Notes: generated by a model not told the origin, from the letters alone. 17,500 bases of DNA from Neocallimastix lanati (nom. inval.) (GCA_016946835.1 JACVTC010000523.1:1-17500); one strand, 5' to 3'. Positions 1 to 8,752 are shown, counted from the first letter of the stretch. Program-made: numbers and translations.

Positions 1-663
1 ACGAAATGGGTATATACTTTTAAAAGAGATGCATTTGGAAACATTATAAAGTACAAAGCTCGCCTTGTAGCCAGAGGTTTCACTCAGAAAAAAGGTATTG
101 ACTACGAATTAACTTATTTACTTACCTTGAACATTGACTGCCTTATATTACTTTTATCATTAGCTTCCAAGTTTAAATGGAATATTATGCAACTGGATAT
201 AAAAGCTGCATATTTAAATGCTCCTCTTGATAAAAATATTATGTTAATATTCCTCCAGAAGATGTCAATTTTGGTAAAGGATACTGACTACTTCATAAAG
301 CCCTATACGGCCTTAAACAATCAGGCCGACAATGGAATACTGTTTTTACTAATTTTCTTAAAAATAACAATCTTTCTCAGTTAATTTCTGAACCTTGTAT
401 TTTTAAGAAAATGGTGGGTGGTAAAGTCGTATGTATAATTGGTATTTACGTTGATGACTTGTTAATTACTGGAAAAAATGAACAAATTAATGATATAATA
501 AATAAAATAAAAAGGAAATTTAAAATATCCAAATGTAATCATGCTGACTATTTATTTGGAATAAAGATTGAATCAGATAATCATAAATACTCTATATCAC
601 AAGAACAATTAATAAAAGAAATTTTACAAAAATTTAATATTAAAAATACAAGAAAAGTTAAAA
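1..663 (+). pseudogene. copia reverse transcriptase (element A), frameshifted
   Basis: The RT would copy element RNA into cDNA inside the virus-like particle. Frame 1 from base 1 carries the conserved ARLVARGFTQ motif and then QLDIKAAYLNA, which holds the first catalytic aspartate. Homology moves to frame 3 near base 240 and continues with LHKALYGLKQSGRQW, then the catalytic YVDD box at 447-458, then LFGIKIE. In frame 3 a TGA at 285-287 replaces the tryptophan usual after GKGY. A further shift occurs near 664. All catalytic motifs are present, so the breaks are recent relative to the divergence of the family. Directly seen: motifs and breaks. Inferred: inactive. The N-terminal part of RT is outside the window. 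Confidence 0.88.
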
Positions 664-666
664 ACA

Positions 667-1407
667 CCTTGTACTGGAGAAGACAAGAATTTAGAAGAAG
701 ACAAACCCTTCGATAAAACAACATATAAAAGTGCTATTGGTGCTTTAATCTACTTAGCAATATGCACAAGACCAGACATTTCATTTTCTGTAGGAAAAGC
801 TTCCAGATATTCTGAAAATCCAAATTATTCAGACTGGAAAAAGGTAATGAATTTTAAAATATTTAAAATATACTAAAAATATTAAGATTACATACAAAGG
901 ACAGGGGGAAATCATAGCTTACACCGACTCTTACTTTGACTCTTACTTTGGTGGAGATCCAAATGATAGAAAATCAACTTCGGGATACATAGTACTAATG
1001 AATAATGATCCAATTTGCTGGCAATCCAAAAAGCAGTCAGTAGTTGCCACATCCACTTATGAAGCTGAATATATTGCAATGGCTGAATGTACAAAGAAAG
1101 TCTTATATATTAGAAATATTCTCTACGAGTTATTTAATTTTAAAAATCCTTTAAAAGTATACACAGATAATATTGCAAGTAAAACAATAATCGAAAATGG
1201 AGAACTCAATAATAAATTAAAACATATAGAAATAAAATATTATTTTAATAAAGACAACATTCAAAATAATAAATAATCCTCGAATATATCAATACAGAAA
1301 AAATGCTAGCTGATTATTTAACCAAAGATATAAATGGACCAAAAATAAAAATATTTACAGACCAAATTTTTGTCAAGCAAACATTCTGGTCTGAGGGGGA
1401 ATGTTAG
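667..1407 (+). pseudogene. copia RT C-terminus and RNase H (element A), frameshifted
   Basis: Frame 1 from 667 gives IGALIYLAICTRPDISFSVG, the typical end of the copia RT domain, and is open to a stop at 874-876. Homology moves to frame 2 near 849 (ILKYLKYTKN) and runs through the RNase H domain: a YTDS motif, DRKSTSGYIVLM, SKKQSVVATSTYEAEY, and YTDNIASK, to a TAA at 1274-1276. A last shift to frame 1 gives the conserved tail EKMLADYLTKDI and a TAG at 1405-1407, inside the LTR. Bases 926-949 are an exact 12-bp tandem duplication that inserts four residues next to the RNase H YTDS motif. RNase H would degrade template RNA during cDNA synthesis; three frameshifts make this copy inactive. Confidence 0.88.
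1393..1401 (+). promoter_or_regulatory. Polypurine tract (element A)
   Basis: GAGGGGGAA lies directly before the LTR start TGTTAG. Polypurine tracts resist RNase H and prime plus-strand DNA synthesis in LTR retrotransposons. Elements B and D carry GAGGGGGAG at the same place, which supports the call. Confidence 0.85.
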
Positions 1408-1676
1408 AAGAAAAAGAATCATCTATTTATTCAATATAATTTATTTTATTAGTAATAATTAATAATTTAGAAATTAATAGAATTATAATATTGTTATTGT
1501 AATATCCGTATTAGTAATAGGATTGATCTCATGTTATATTGACATGTGTTTTAACATAATTCGTTATATGTTTAGTTACATCACATTTGTAAAAAGTATA
1601 AATATACGAAAATTTTTCATATAATTTATGTTTCTTGTAATTATCTTATTATATAATTAATATATAATAAATAAAA
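1402..1676 (+). repeat. 3' LTR of element A
   Basis: The LTR starts TGTTAG after the polypurine tract. Bases 1521-1657 match the reverse complement of 11565-11701 (LTR of element C) with about 11 mismatches counted by eye. The first about 120 bp do not obviously match C. The 3' end is unclear: after ATATAATAAATAAA it runs into the satellite, while C continues for about 40 bp of different sequence before its primer-binding site. Confidence 0.8.
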
Positions 1677-1940
1677 AAATAAAAAATAAATAATAAATAA
1701 ATAATAATGAATAATAGATAAATAATGAATGAATAATAAATAATAAATAAATAATAAATAATAAGTGAATAATAAATAATAATAAATAAAAAGATAATAA
1801 ATAAGAAATAAATTGATGAATTAATAAATAAATAATTGTTTAATAATAAATAATAATTAAATAATAATTAATAATAAATAATAAAATAATAAATAATAAA
1901 TAATAAATAAATAATGAATGAATAATAAATAATAAATAAA

Positions 1941-2090
1941 TAATAAATAAATAATGAATGAATAATAAATAATTAATAAATAATAGATAAATAATGAATG
2001 AATAATAAATAAATAATAAATAATAAATAAATAATGAATGAATAATAAATAATTAATAAATAATAGATAAATAATGAATGAATAATAAAT
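1941..2090. repeat. 80-bp higher-order tandem repeat in satellite
   Basis: Bases 1941-2010 and 2021-2090 are identical over 70 bp, including the less regular words AATTAATAAATAATAGATAA. This is too specific for independent slippage of a 3-4 bp motif and indicates duplication of a longer unit. Confidence 0.8.
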
Positions 2091-2879
2091 AATAAATAAA
2101 AAGATAAGAAATAAGAAATAAATAGATGAATAATTAATAAATAAATAATTGTTTAATAATAAATAATAATTAAATAATAAATTAATAAATAATAAAATAA
2201 TAAATAAAAATGAATAATAAATAATAAATGAATAATAAATAATTAATAATAAATAATTAATAATAAATAATAAATAAATAATAAATGAATAATAAATAAT
2301 TAATAATAAATAATTAATAATAAATGAATAATAAATGAATAATAAATAATAAATAATAAATAATAAATAATAAATAATAAATAAATAGATAATAAATAAG
2401 AAATAAATAGATGAATAATTAATAAATAAATAATTGTTTAATAATAAATAATAAATAAATAATAAATAATAAATAAATAATAAATAAATAATGAATAATA
2501 AATAAATAATAAATAATAAATAATAAATAAATAATAAATAAATAATAAATAATATATAATATATAAATAGATAAATAATTAATAAATAAATAATTAATGA
2601 ATAAATAATAAATAATAAATAATAAATAATTAATGAATGAATAATAAATAATTAATAAATAAATAATTAATGAATGAATAATAAATAATAAATAATAAAT
2701 AAATAATGAATGAATGATAAATAAATAAATAAATAAATAATGAATGAATAATAAGTAATAAATAATATATAAATAGATAAATAATTAATAAATAAATAAT
2801 TGAATAATAAATAATTAATAATAAATAATAAAATAATAAATAATAAATAAACAAATGAATAATTAATAAATAATGAATA

Positions 2880-2884
2880 ATAAA
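2880..2884. repeat. Target-site duplication of element B, left copy
   Basis: ATAAA directly flanks the 3' LTR of element B and equals 8570-8574. Five bp is the usual length for Ty1/copia integrases. The low-complexity target alone would make this weak, but the uninterrupted sequence in the right arm of the inverted repeat (8881-8907) confirms the empty site. Confidence 0.75.
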
Positions 2885-3113
2885 TATTAAAATTTGTTTT
2901 ATTAATATAAATTTATTATTTATAGAATATAAATAAATGGTTAACAAAGATTTAAAGTACAGAGAAAATTACATGTATTTATATTTAATTGTGGCTTGTT
3001 CTAGATACATATTAATTTATATTTAATTTATAATTACAATGTATTTAATATAATTTAATTTAATATTTATTAAACCTAAGCTAGAATATAACTGTATATT
3101 AATAAAGTTAACA
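2885..3113 (-). repeat. 3' LTR of element B
   Basis: 229 bp, starting TGTTAAC on the minus strand directly after the polypurine tract. It matches 8340-8569 with a G/T and an A/G substitution near the U3 start and a one-T indel. It ends in TTTTAATA rather than the usual CA; the last base is ambiguous because of overlap with the primer-binding site. Confidence 0.92.
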
Positions 3114-3122
3114 CTCCCCCTC
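3114..3122 (-). promoter_or_regulatory. Polypurine tract (element B)
   Basis: GAGGGGGAG on the minus strand, directly before TGTTAAC of the 3' LTR. The same nine bases precede the LTR of element D. It is the expected primer for plus-strand synthesis. Confidence 0.88.
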
Positions 3123-3166
3123 AAATTAAATTTTTTATTTTATAAAAATTTTATTTATAAAATTAT

Positions 3167-3639
3167 TTATTTTGTTTCTATTAAGGTTTTGGTTAATGGA
3201 TCAGCCAGCATATCATTTGTACTAATATATTTTAGTTGAACATTTTTATTTAATATATTTTCATTGTTGAAATGGTAGCTAACACTAATATGTCTAAGCT
3301 TTGGATTTAAATGACCTGCTTCAATGCTACTTTTGCTTGCTTCATTATCCGTGTATATGTCTATAGTTTCAGTTTCTCCAAATAATTCATAGAGTAGATT
3401 TTTTAATTTGTAATACTTTCTTAATACATTCTGTAGTACTTAAATATTTCAGCTTCGGCAGTAGACGTTGCGACAGTTGTTTGTTTTTTAGAATACCATG
3501 AAATAGGATTTGTACCCATTAAGATAATGTGTCCTGAAGTAGATTTTTTATCATTTGGATCAACCGCAAAATCTGAATCTGTATGCGCATTTATTTTACC
3601 TTTACCGTCATATCTTATTTTATAATGTTTTTGTTCCAT
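3167..3639 (-). pseudogene. copia RNase H (element B), frameshifted
   Basis: The upstream part (3639 to 3421) shows YKIRYDGKGK, then HTDSDFAVDPNDKKSTSGHI, then SWYSKKQTTVATSTAEAE, the RNase H core. Homology shifts near 3453 after the AEAE motif and again near 3409, then reads IDIYTDNEASK, LNPKLRHISV and the tail DMLADPLTKTL to a TAA at 3167-3169. The last part is too short and lacks a start, so it is easily missed. Each break is a one-base slip. RNase H would remove template RNA during reverse transcription. The stop lies about 45 bp before the polypurine tract. Confidence 0.87.
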
Positions 3640-3656
3640 TTAAGTATTTTAATATT

Positions 3657-5154
3657 TTAATAGCTTTTTTCCATCGGCTTGAGTTGGATTTTCTGAGTTT
3701 CTAGCGGCAAAGTTACAGCAAATGCAATGTCTGGACGTGTGCATCTTGCAAGATAAATTAAGGATCCGATAATACTTTTGAATTTTATTTTGTCAACAGG
3801 TTTATTATCTTCATTATTTTCATTTACTGAACATGGTGATTTTATTTTCTTTTTATTATTTATACTATATTTATTTAATAGATTATCAATGAATGCTTCT
3901 TGTGAGATATAAATATCATTATTTTCTCTTTCTATTTTGATTCCTAATATGAAGTCAGCAAATCCACATTTTGATACCTTAAAGTTATCTTTAATTCTTG
4001 AAACAATTCTAACAATTTCGAAATTTTCACCTATAATTAGCATATCATCAACATAAAGTCCTATAATACAAGTTAGTTCTTCCTTCTGATTTTTAAAGAA
4101 AACACATGGATCAGTGGTGGATTGATGAAATTTGTTTTCGGTTAAAAATTTTGTAATGGTTTTATTCCACTGGCGGCCTGATTGTTTAAGGCCGTACAAT
4201 GCCTTATTTAGAATCCAATAGCCTTTACCGTAGTTTTCATCGCCGTGAGGAATTTCGGTGTAAATTTCTTTGTCTAAGGCGGCGTTTAGATAGGCAGATT
4301 TAAAATCTAATTGATAAACAGTCCATTGAAACTGAGAAGCAAAAGCGAGAAGTAATTTTATACAATCAACGTTTAATGTCGAACTATATGTAAGTTCATA
4401 ATCGATGCCGTATCTTTGAGCAAAACCTCTTGCAACAAGTCTGGCCTTTCTTTTAATAATTTTATTATTTGCGTCTTTTTTAATTGCAAAAACCCATCTT
4501 GTAGAAATTGGTTGTTTTCCTCTTGGTAGTTTTTTAACAAAAGTCATTGTATTATTATCATATAAATTTTTGAGTTCTTCTTGGATAGCAATATCCCATT
4601 CATCGGCATGATCACAATTGAGAGCTTTTTGATAGGTTTTCGGAACTTCTTCATTTTCAGTTTCAATAGTATTAATTAAATTATCATTGTTGTAATTAAA
4701 ATTATTAGGATTATTATAATAAGAAATGATATTATTATGATTATTATTATTATTGTAAATATCAATATTATTATTATTAATATTAGGTTTGAAGTGTTTA
4801 ATAATATTATTATTGGTAAATTTGGATTTTCTTTTATTATTTCTATAAATATTTATGTTATTATTATTTGAATTATTATTAATAAAATTATTAATATTAT
4901 TATTATTTTTATCTTCTTCTGATAAAAAATTTTTATTAATAAAATTTTGATCATTTTTTGAATTAAAATTTTCATTAATTAAAAATTTTTTATTATTAGA
5001 ATTTTGTACATAATTTGGATTAGAAAAATTTTTGGTGTTTGAAAAATTTTCATTGGTTATTGTATTGGTATTTGCATTTTGATTAAAATTTTCTAAATTT
5101 TGATTAAATTCAGAATTTATTGTATCAGAAAAATTTTTACCATTGTATTGAATT
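3657..5154 (-). pseudogene. copia reverse transcriptase with N-rich leader (element B)
   Basis: One frame is open on the minus strand from about 5154 to the stop at 3657; the methionine at 4547 is internal, not a start. The first about 170 codons are asparagine-rich with K, I and F. Then come the RT motifs: an EWDIAIQEELKNL segment, TRWVFAIKKD, ARLVARGFAQRYGIDYE, QLDFKSAYLNA with the first catalytic Asp, KALYGLKQSGRQWN, the YVDD box at 4044-4055, and IGSLIYLARCTRPDIAFAV. Near 3703 one base is lost, so the last residues before the stop are out of phase. The catalytic residues are all present; only the flanking slips disable it. Confidence 0.9.
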
Positions 5155-5221
5155 TTGAGCCAATAAAATTATTGTTATTAGAATTAATAAAATTATTTGA
5201 AAATTTTTTATCGTATATTAA

Positions 5222-5260
<39 letters not shown>

Positions 5261-5953
5261 GAAATTATTATTGAAATTATTATTATTTAAATTTTGTTCA
5301 TTTTTTGACAAATTTTTATTAATTAAAAATTTTTCATTATTTTGATATGAAAAATTATTATTATTATTTTGATCTGAAATATTATAATTATCAATATTTA
5401 AATTACTGTTAAAGTTATTATTATTAACATTATAATCATCAGGAGAATTATTATTATAATTATTATTATTAATATTATTATTAGGAATATTATTATGAAT
5501 ATTAATATTATTATTAGGAATATTATTATGAATATTAATATTATTAGGTGGATTATCAGGAATATTAATGATATTATTATTGTCGGGAATAAAATAATTA
5601 TCGTCATTATTGTCATAATTGTTGTTGATATTATTATTATTATGTATATTATTATTTGTATAATTGCTTAATAATTTGTTGATAAAAGATAAATCTAAGC
5701 ATAAATTTAATTTATTATTATTGTCTTTAACATAAGGCGAAATTCTTTTTGTAATATCTTTAGTAATGCAGGCAGGGGTGTCTTCTTGAAATAATACTTC
5801 TCTTACTTGATGTAGAGAAAAATTATTATAGTCCATTATTAAATAAGAATTAGAATCATTACTGAAACCTAAGAAAAAACCTTTTTTAGCGTTAGGATCT
5901 AATTTTCCTTTCTTGGGAGAGAAATCCTTATAATAAGCGATGCATCCAAAAAC
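5117..5953 (-). pseudogene. Integrase C-terminus and asparagine-rich linker (element B)
   Basis: After a one-base loss in a T run (plus-strand A run at 5948-5952) the minus strand reads GKLDPNAKKGFFLGFSNDSN, the conserved segment after the copia integrase core, then LHQVREVLFQED. From about 5700 it becomes an asparagine-rich linker with a 33-bp (11-codon) repeat of the type IPNNNINIHNN at about 5484-5546 and a run of 13 N codons at about 5224-5261. The frame slips by one base near 5143-5155 and continues into the RT frame. The linker as a whole is over 350 codons. No fold is recognisable; it is likely disordered and expanded by codon slippage. Confidence 0.8.
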
Positions 5954-6456
5954 TTAATATGATTAACATGAATGGGAGTACCATAAAGTATTTCATTGGG
6001 AATTTGATTATTTATTCCTGAATGAGGAGTAAGATTATAAAGATATTTTGAATAACGGATAGCAAAATCCCAAAATTTAATGTTGAGTTTACTCCAGCTT
6101 AATAAACATTTTAGGGAATAAAGAATGGTTTGATTAAATCGTTCAGCAATTCCATTATTTTGAGGATTTCTTGGAGGAGAATAGAGTTTTCTAATACCAT
6201 TCTTTTTACAGAATTTGTTGACTCTTCTACTACAATATTCTTTGCCTTGGTCCGATTTGAAATTAGTAATTTTATAATTTGGAAAAAGATTATTTAAATA
6301 TTTGAAAAAATTAATAATAATATCGATGGCATCTGATTTTCTTTTCATAGTAAAAATCCAGGCTTTCCTAGAAAATTCATCAATGAAAGTAATGATGAAT
6401 TTAAAACCAAAAAAATGAATCCGGGAAAGGACCAACAATGTCGGAGTGGATAACAT
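5899..6456 (-). pseudogene. copia integrase core (element B), out of phase with gag-PR
   Basis: Homology enters this frame at an extra T in a T run (plus-strand A run 6409-6415) and reads GFKFIITFIDEFSRKAWIF, then FKSDQGKEY with the second catalytic Asp, and PRNPQNNGIAERFNQT with the catalytic Glu. The first catalytic Asp is in HSDIVGP at the end of the preceding frame. The D,D-35-E triad is therefore complete but split over two frames. The stretch SGINNQIPNEILYG is the usual end of the core. The frame fails again at 5948-5952. The residues before GFKF (6456 to about 6415) are an out-of-phase overlap, so the apparent start methionine is not real. Confidence 0.87.
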
Positions 6457-8314
6457 CTAATAACTTGGTAGCTTTAGGAGTTACCCTGTTGTGAGGTAAC
6501 CTTTTCATTTTAGCTATTCCACAAGTAATACAATTATTGTCGTTGTTATTATGACTTGTGGTGTGTTCCTTTATAAATTTTGATAAATCTTTGTGATAGA
6601 AGTGACCAAGTCTTCTTCTATGCCAAAGATTATCATTATCGGTGTTCATAATTAAGTTATTATATTTATTATTTATTTTGATTCTAAATGTGTTTCTTCC
6701 ATCAATTGACCTATAAGTATTAATAATATTATTATCATTGTCCGTAATGATAAGATGTGGCTCATTGTTAATAAGTTTAGTAATTGATATTAATTCAGTG
6801 TAGGCAAATTGTATACCACTAATTAAATTTTTGTTTGCGTGCCTAGAATAAAATACTTTACTTAAGGTAATGTCATAACCGTTAATTGAGCCTTTGTATG
6901 TACCAAATCCCTCGAATTCCATTTCAGAATTGTTGGCACATGTTAAATTAATTTTGTATTTTTTAAAGTTAGTTAATAAACTTCGGTCATTAGTAATATG
7001 AACAATTGCACCAGAATCATAGATCCAAGTTGATTCGTTGTTGTCATTAGTAGGGCAATTGTTATTGTTATCATAATTATTAATATAATTAGTATTGTTG
7101 GTGTAATTTATATCATTATTAAGTTCTTTATGTAGATTATTATTTTTATTTTCATAATTATTAAGATTATTATTAAAATTTTTATTTAATTTATTTTTAT
7201 CATTTTTATAATTATTAAGGTTATGAGTAGATTTATTTAAGTTATTTAAAAATTCAACACTATCAAGATTATTGTTAATCATGTGACTCAAATTTTCATA
7301 ATTTATGTCATCATCATAATCAACAGGTAAATTGTTATTTTCAATGTTATTAATATAATTATTACGATTTTTAAAATTTTTATTATAATTTTTATTATTA
7401 TTTTTATAATTTTTATTATTATTTTTATCATAATTGTTTTTAAATTTATTATTATTATAATTATTGTTATTAAATCTGTTATTATAGTCATTATTATTAT
7501 TATTATTAAATTTAGTTTGATTCATGGTTCCGTTTGTTCTCCTGTTGTAATGGCATTCATTTGTTAAATGACCACGTTGGTTACAAATATGACAGTATTT
7601 AGTTGGAATTCTTCTTCGTTGAGAATTATTTTGTCTGTGGCTTTTATACCTATTATTTCTGTTAAATACTAGGTCTAAATCCATGGGATCATCGTAGTTA
7701 TTATAATTGTTACGATTATTATGGTTAATTTGTGGCTTGATTATTTTTTGTTCATTCATGCATCTAATAAATATATTTCTTGATTTGATGAAATCATAAT
7801 ATTCTTCAGCTGTTTTACCAGGTTCAGGCAGGAAAGCAATTTGTAATTCCTTTGGTAGCGCCTTGAACATATATTGGATTTTGTCATTTTCAGTCATATC
7901 GTAATTGGCGGTTTTAAGTTTGTTAAAAATGTTTAACATGTCAGATAAACATTTTAAAACTTCCATATAGTTTCGAGGCTTCATAATTTTCAGTTTCTTT
8001 ATTAATTTTTCTACAATTAGTTCATCTGCTTCTCGGTTAATCTCTTCCAGTTTCCTGATCATGTCAAAGGCAGATTCTAAATCCTCAATATCTTGATAAA
8101 TTGATTCATCCACAGATTTGATGATAATAGCAACAACCTTTGAGTTGTTTTTATCGATTTCCCCAAAGTTTTCATGGTCTCTATCGGTTTCATTGAAAAT
8201 ATTGGTTGTGGCGTAATCAGAGAGATCTTTTGCTTTCAAAATGTTAATGAGTAACTTTTTCCACATTTTGAAGTTGGAACCCTTGTAAACGAAACATTCA
8301 GCGCTGTCAGACAT
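6401..8314 (-). CDS. gag-pol: copia Gag-protease-pre-integrase polyprotein (element B)
   Basis: 637 codons from ATG at 8312-8314, 12 bp after the primer-binding site. Residues 1-200 resemble the copia Gag (UBN2-type) domain, which builds the particle. A CCHC zinc knuckle for RNA binding is at residues 241-254 (CHICNQRGHLTNEC). Residues 265-425 are asparagine-rich. The aspartic protease active site DSGA is at 433-436, followed by HITND. The pre-integrase HHCC zinc motif is at H565, H571, C595 and C598, with one extra arginine between the two histidines (LWHRRRLGH). The frame ends just after HSDIVGP (first integrase Asp, D625) because of a homopolymer slip. Gag and protease look functional; the missing integrase continuation is the only clear defect here. 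Confidence 0.93.
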   Translation of the reverse strand: MSDSAECFVYKGSNFKMWKKLLINILKAKDLSDYATTNIFNETDRDHENFGEIDKNNSKVVAIIIKSVDESIYQDIEDLESAFDMIRKLEEINREADELIVEKLIKKLKIMKPRNYMEVLKCLSDMLNIFNKLKTANYDMTENDKIQYMFKALPKELQIAFLPEPGKTAEEYYDFIKSRNIFIRCMNEQKIIKPQINHNNRNNYNNYDDPMDLDLVFNRNNRYKSHRQNNSQRRRIPTKYCHICNQRGHLTNECHYNRRTNGTMNQTKFNNNNNNDYNNRFNNNNYNNNKFKNNYDKNNNKNYKNNNKNYNKNFKNRNNYINNIENNNLPVDYDDDINYENLSHMINNNLDSVEFLNNLNKSTHNLNNYKNDKNKLNKNFNNNLNNYENKNNNLHKELNNDINYTNNTNYINNYDNNNNCPTNDNNESTWIYDSGAIVHITNDRSLLTNFKKYKINLTCANNSEMEFEGFGTYKGSINGYDITLSKVFYSRHANKNLISGIQFAYTELISITKLINNEPHLIITDNDNNIINTYRSIDGRNTFRIKINNKYNNLIMNTDNDNLWHRRRLGHFYHKDLSKFIKEHTTSHNNNDNNCITCGIAKMKRLPHNRVTPKATKLLDVIHSDIVGPFPDSFFWF

Positions 8315-8325
8315 TTTCGGTTGTT

Positions 8326-8340
8326 TGAGACTCTTAATCT
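8326..8340 (-). promoter_or_regulatory. Primer-binding site, tRNA-Lys(CUU) anticodon arm
   Basis: The minus strand reads AGATTAAGAGTCTCA directly after the 5' LTR. It is the exact complement of TGAGACTCTTAATCT, which from general knowledge is the anticodon stem-loop of eukaryotic tRNA-Lys(CUU), positions about 27-41. Copia and Ty5 use internal half-tRNA primers from initiator tRNA-Met; here the match points to tRNA-Lys. The same 15 bases follow the LTR of element C. Confidence 0.75.
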
Positions 8341-8569
8341 ATTAAAATTTGTTTTATTAATATAAATTTATTATTTATAGAATATAAATAAATGGTTAAC
8401 AAAGATTTAAAGTACAGAGAAAATTACATGTATTTATATTTAATTGTGGCTTGTTCTAGATACATATTAATTTATATTTAATTTATAATTACAATGTATT
8501 TAATATAATTTAATTTAATATTTTATTAAACCTAAGCTAGAATATAACTTTATATTAATGAAGTTAACA
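8340..8569 (-). repeat. 5' LTR of element B
   Basis: 230 bp, begins TGTTAAC on the minus strand and ends at the primer-binding site. It is nearly identical to 2885-3113. It should contain the element promoter; A+T richness prevents a confident TATA box call. Confidence 0.92.
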
Positions 8570-8574
8570 ATAAA
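8570..8574. repeat. Target-site duplication of element B, right copy
   Basis: ATAAA directly after the 5' LTR, equal to 2880-2884. Joining 2884 to 8575 recreates a word found inverted at 8881-8907. Confidence 0.75.
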
Positions 8575-8752
8575 TAAATAACAAATAATAAATAATTAAT
8601 AATAAATAATAAATAATAAATGAATAATAAATAAATAATAGATAAATAATGAATGAATAATAAAAAATAAGTAAATAATAAATAATAAATAAATAATAGA
8701 TAAATAATAAATGAATAATAAATAATAAATAATAAATAAATAATAAATAAAT
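8570..8752 (+). repeat. TAAATAA-type satellite, A-rich remainder of left arm
   Basis: A-rich TAAATAA words continue the left arm of the inverted repeat after element B. At 8752/8753 the strand switches to T-rich words within the local palindrome ATAAATATTTAT. Confidence 0.88.

Larger units (their letters stand above)
1..1676 (+). mobile_element. Ty1/copia retrotransposon A, 3' half only
   Basis: The left edge of the window lies inside the reverse transcriptase of a copia-type element. Reading rightwards it shows RT, RNase H, a polypurine tract and one LTR, the standard 3' order for Ty1/copia. Gag, protease and integrase, if present, lie outside the window. Its reading frame is broken several times, so it is not autonomous. 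Its LTR shares a 137-bp block with the LTR of element C in opposite orientation, which places both in one family. The LTR fades into the TAAATAA satellite with no clear terminal CA, so the right boundary is approximate. Confidence 0.9.
1677..2884 (+). repeat. TAAATAA-type satellite, A-rich strand (left block)
   Basis: About 1.2 kb made of interspersed TAA, TAAA and TGAA words with no coding sense. It has higher-order structure: an exact 70-bp match at an 80-bp offset (1941-2010 and 2021-2090), and a marker block with AGAAATAAAT and AATAATTGTTTAATAATAAA recurring near 1835, 2148 and 2433, about 285-313 bp apart. The end nearest element B matches, inverted, the block right of 8753. Long open frames here are products of the missing stop context in one strand and are not genes. 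Confidence 0.9.
2885..8569 (-). mobile_element. Ty1/copia retrotransposon B, full length, 5.7 kb
   Basis: Both LTRs, primer-binding site, gag, protease, integrase, RT, RNase H and polypurine tract are present in copia order on the minus strand. LTR identity is very high (2 substitutions and 1 indel in about 230 bp), so insertion is young. The element inserted in the satellite with a 5-bp duplication. Gag-protease is open; pol is broken by about eight single-base slips, several of them in A/T homopolymers, so the copy is either a young pseudogene or has sequencing errors. It carries two asparagine-rich regions, in gag and between integrase and RT. Confidence 0.93.

Noticed and set aside
1677-2884. 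CRISPR-like array, because of regular repeats
   Set aside because: No unique spacers between fixed repeats, no cas genes, and a eukaryotic context.
2630-2947. Hydrophobic 105-codon frame rich in I, Y, L and F that looks like a membrane protein
   Set aside because: It is the T-rich strand of the TAAATAA satellite; the same peptide reappears inverted at 8884-9180 because of the inverted repeat. No start context, no codon signal.
5100-5345. Plus-strand frame with a run of leucines
   Set aside because: Antisense of the asparagine-rich linker of element B.
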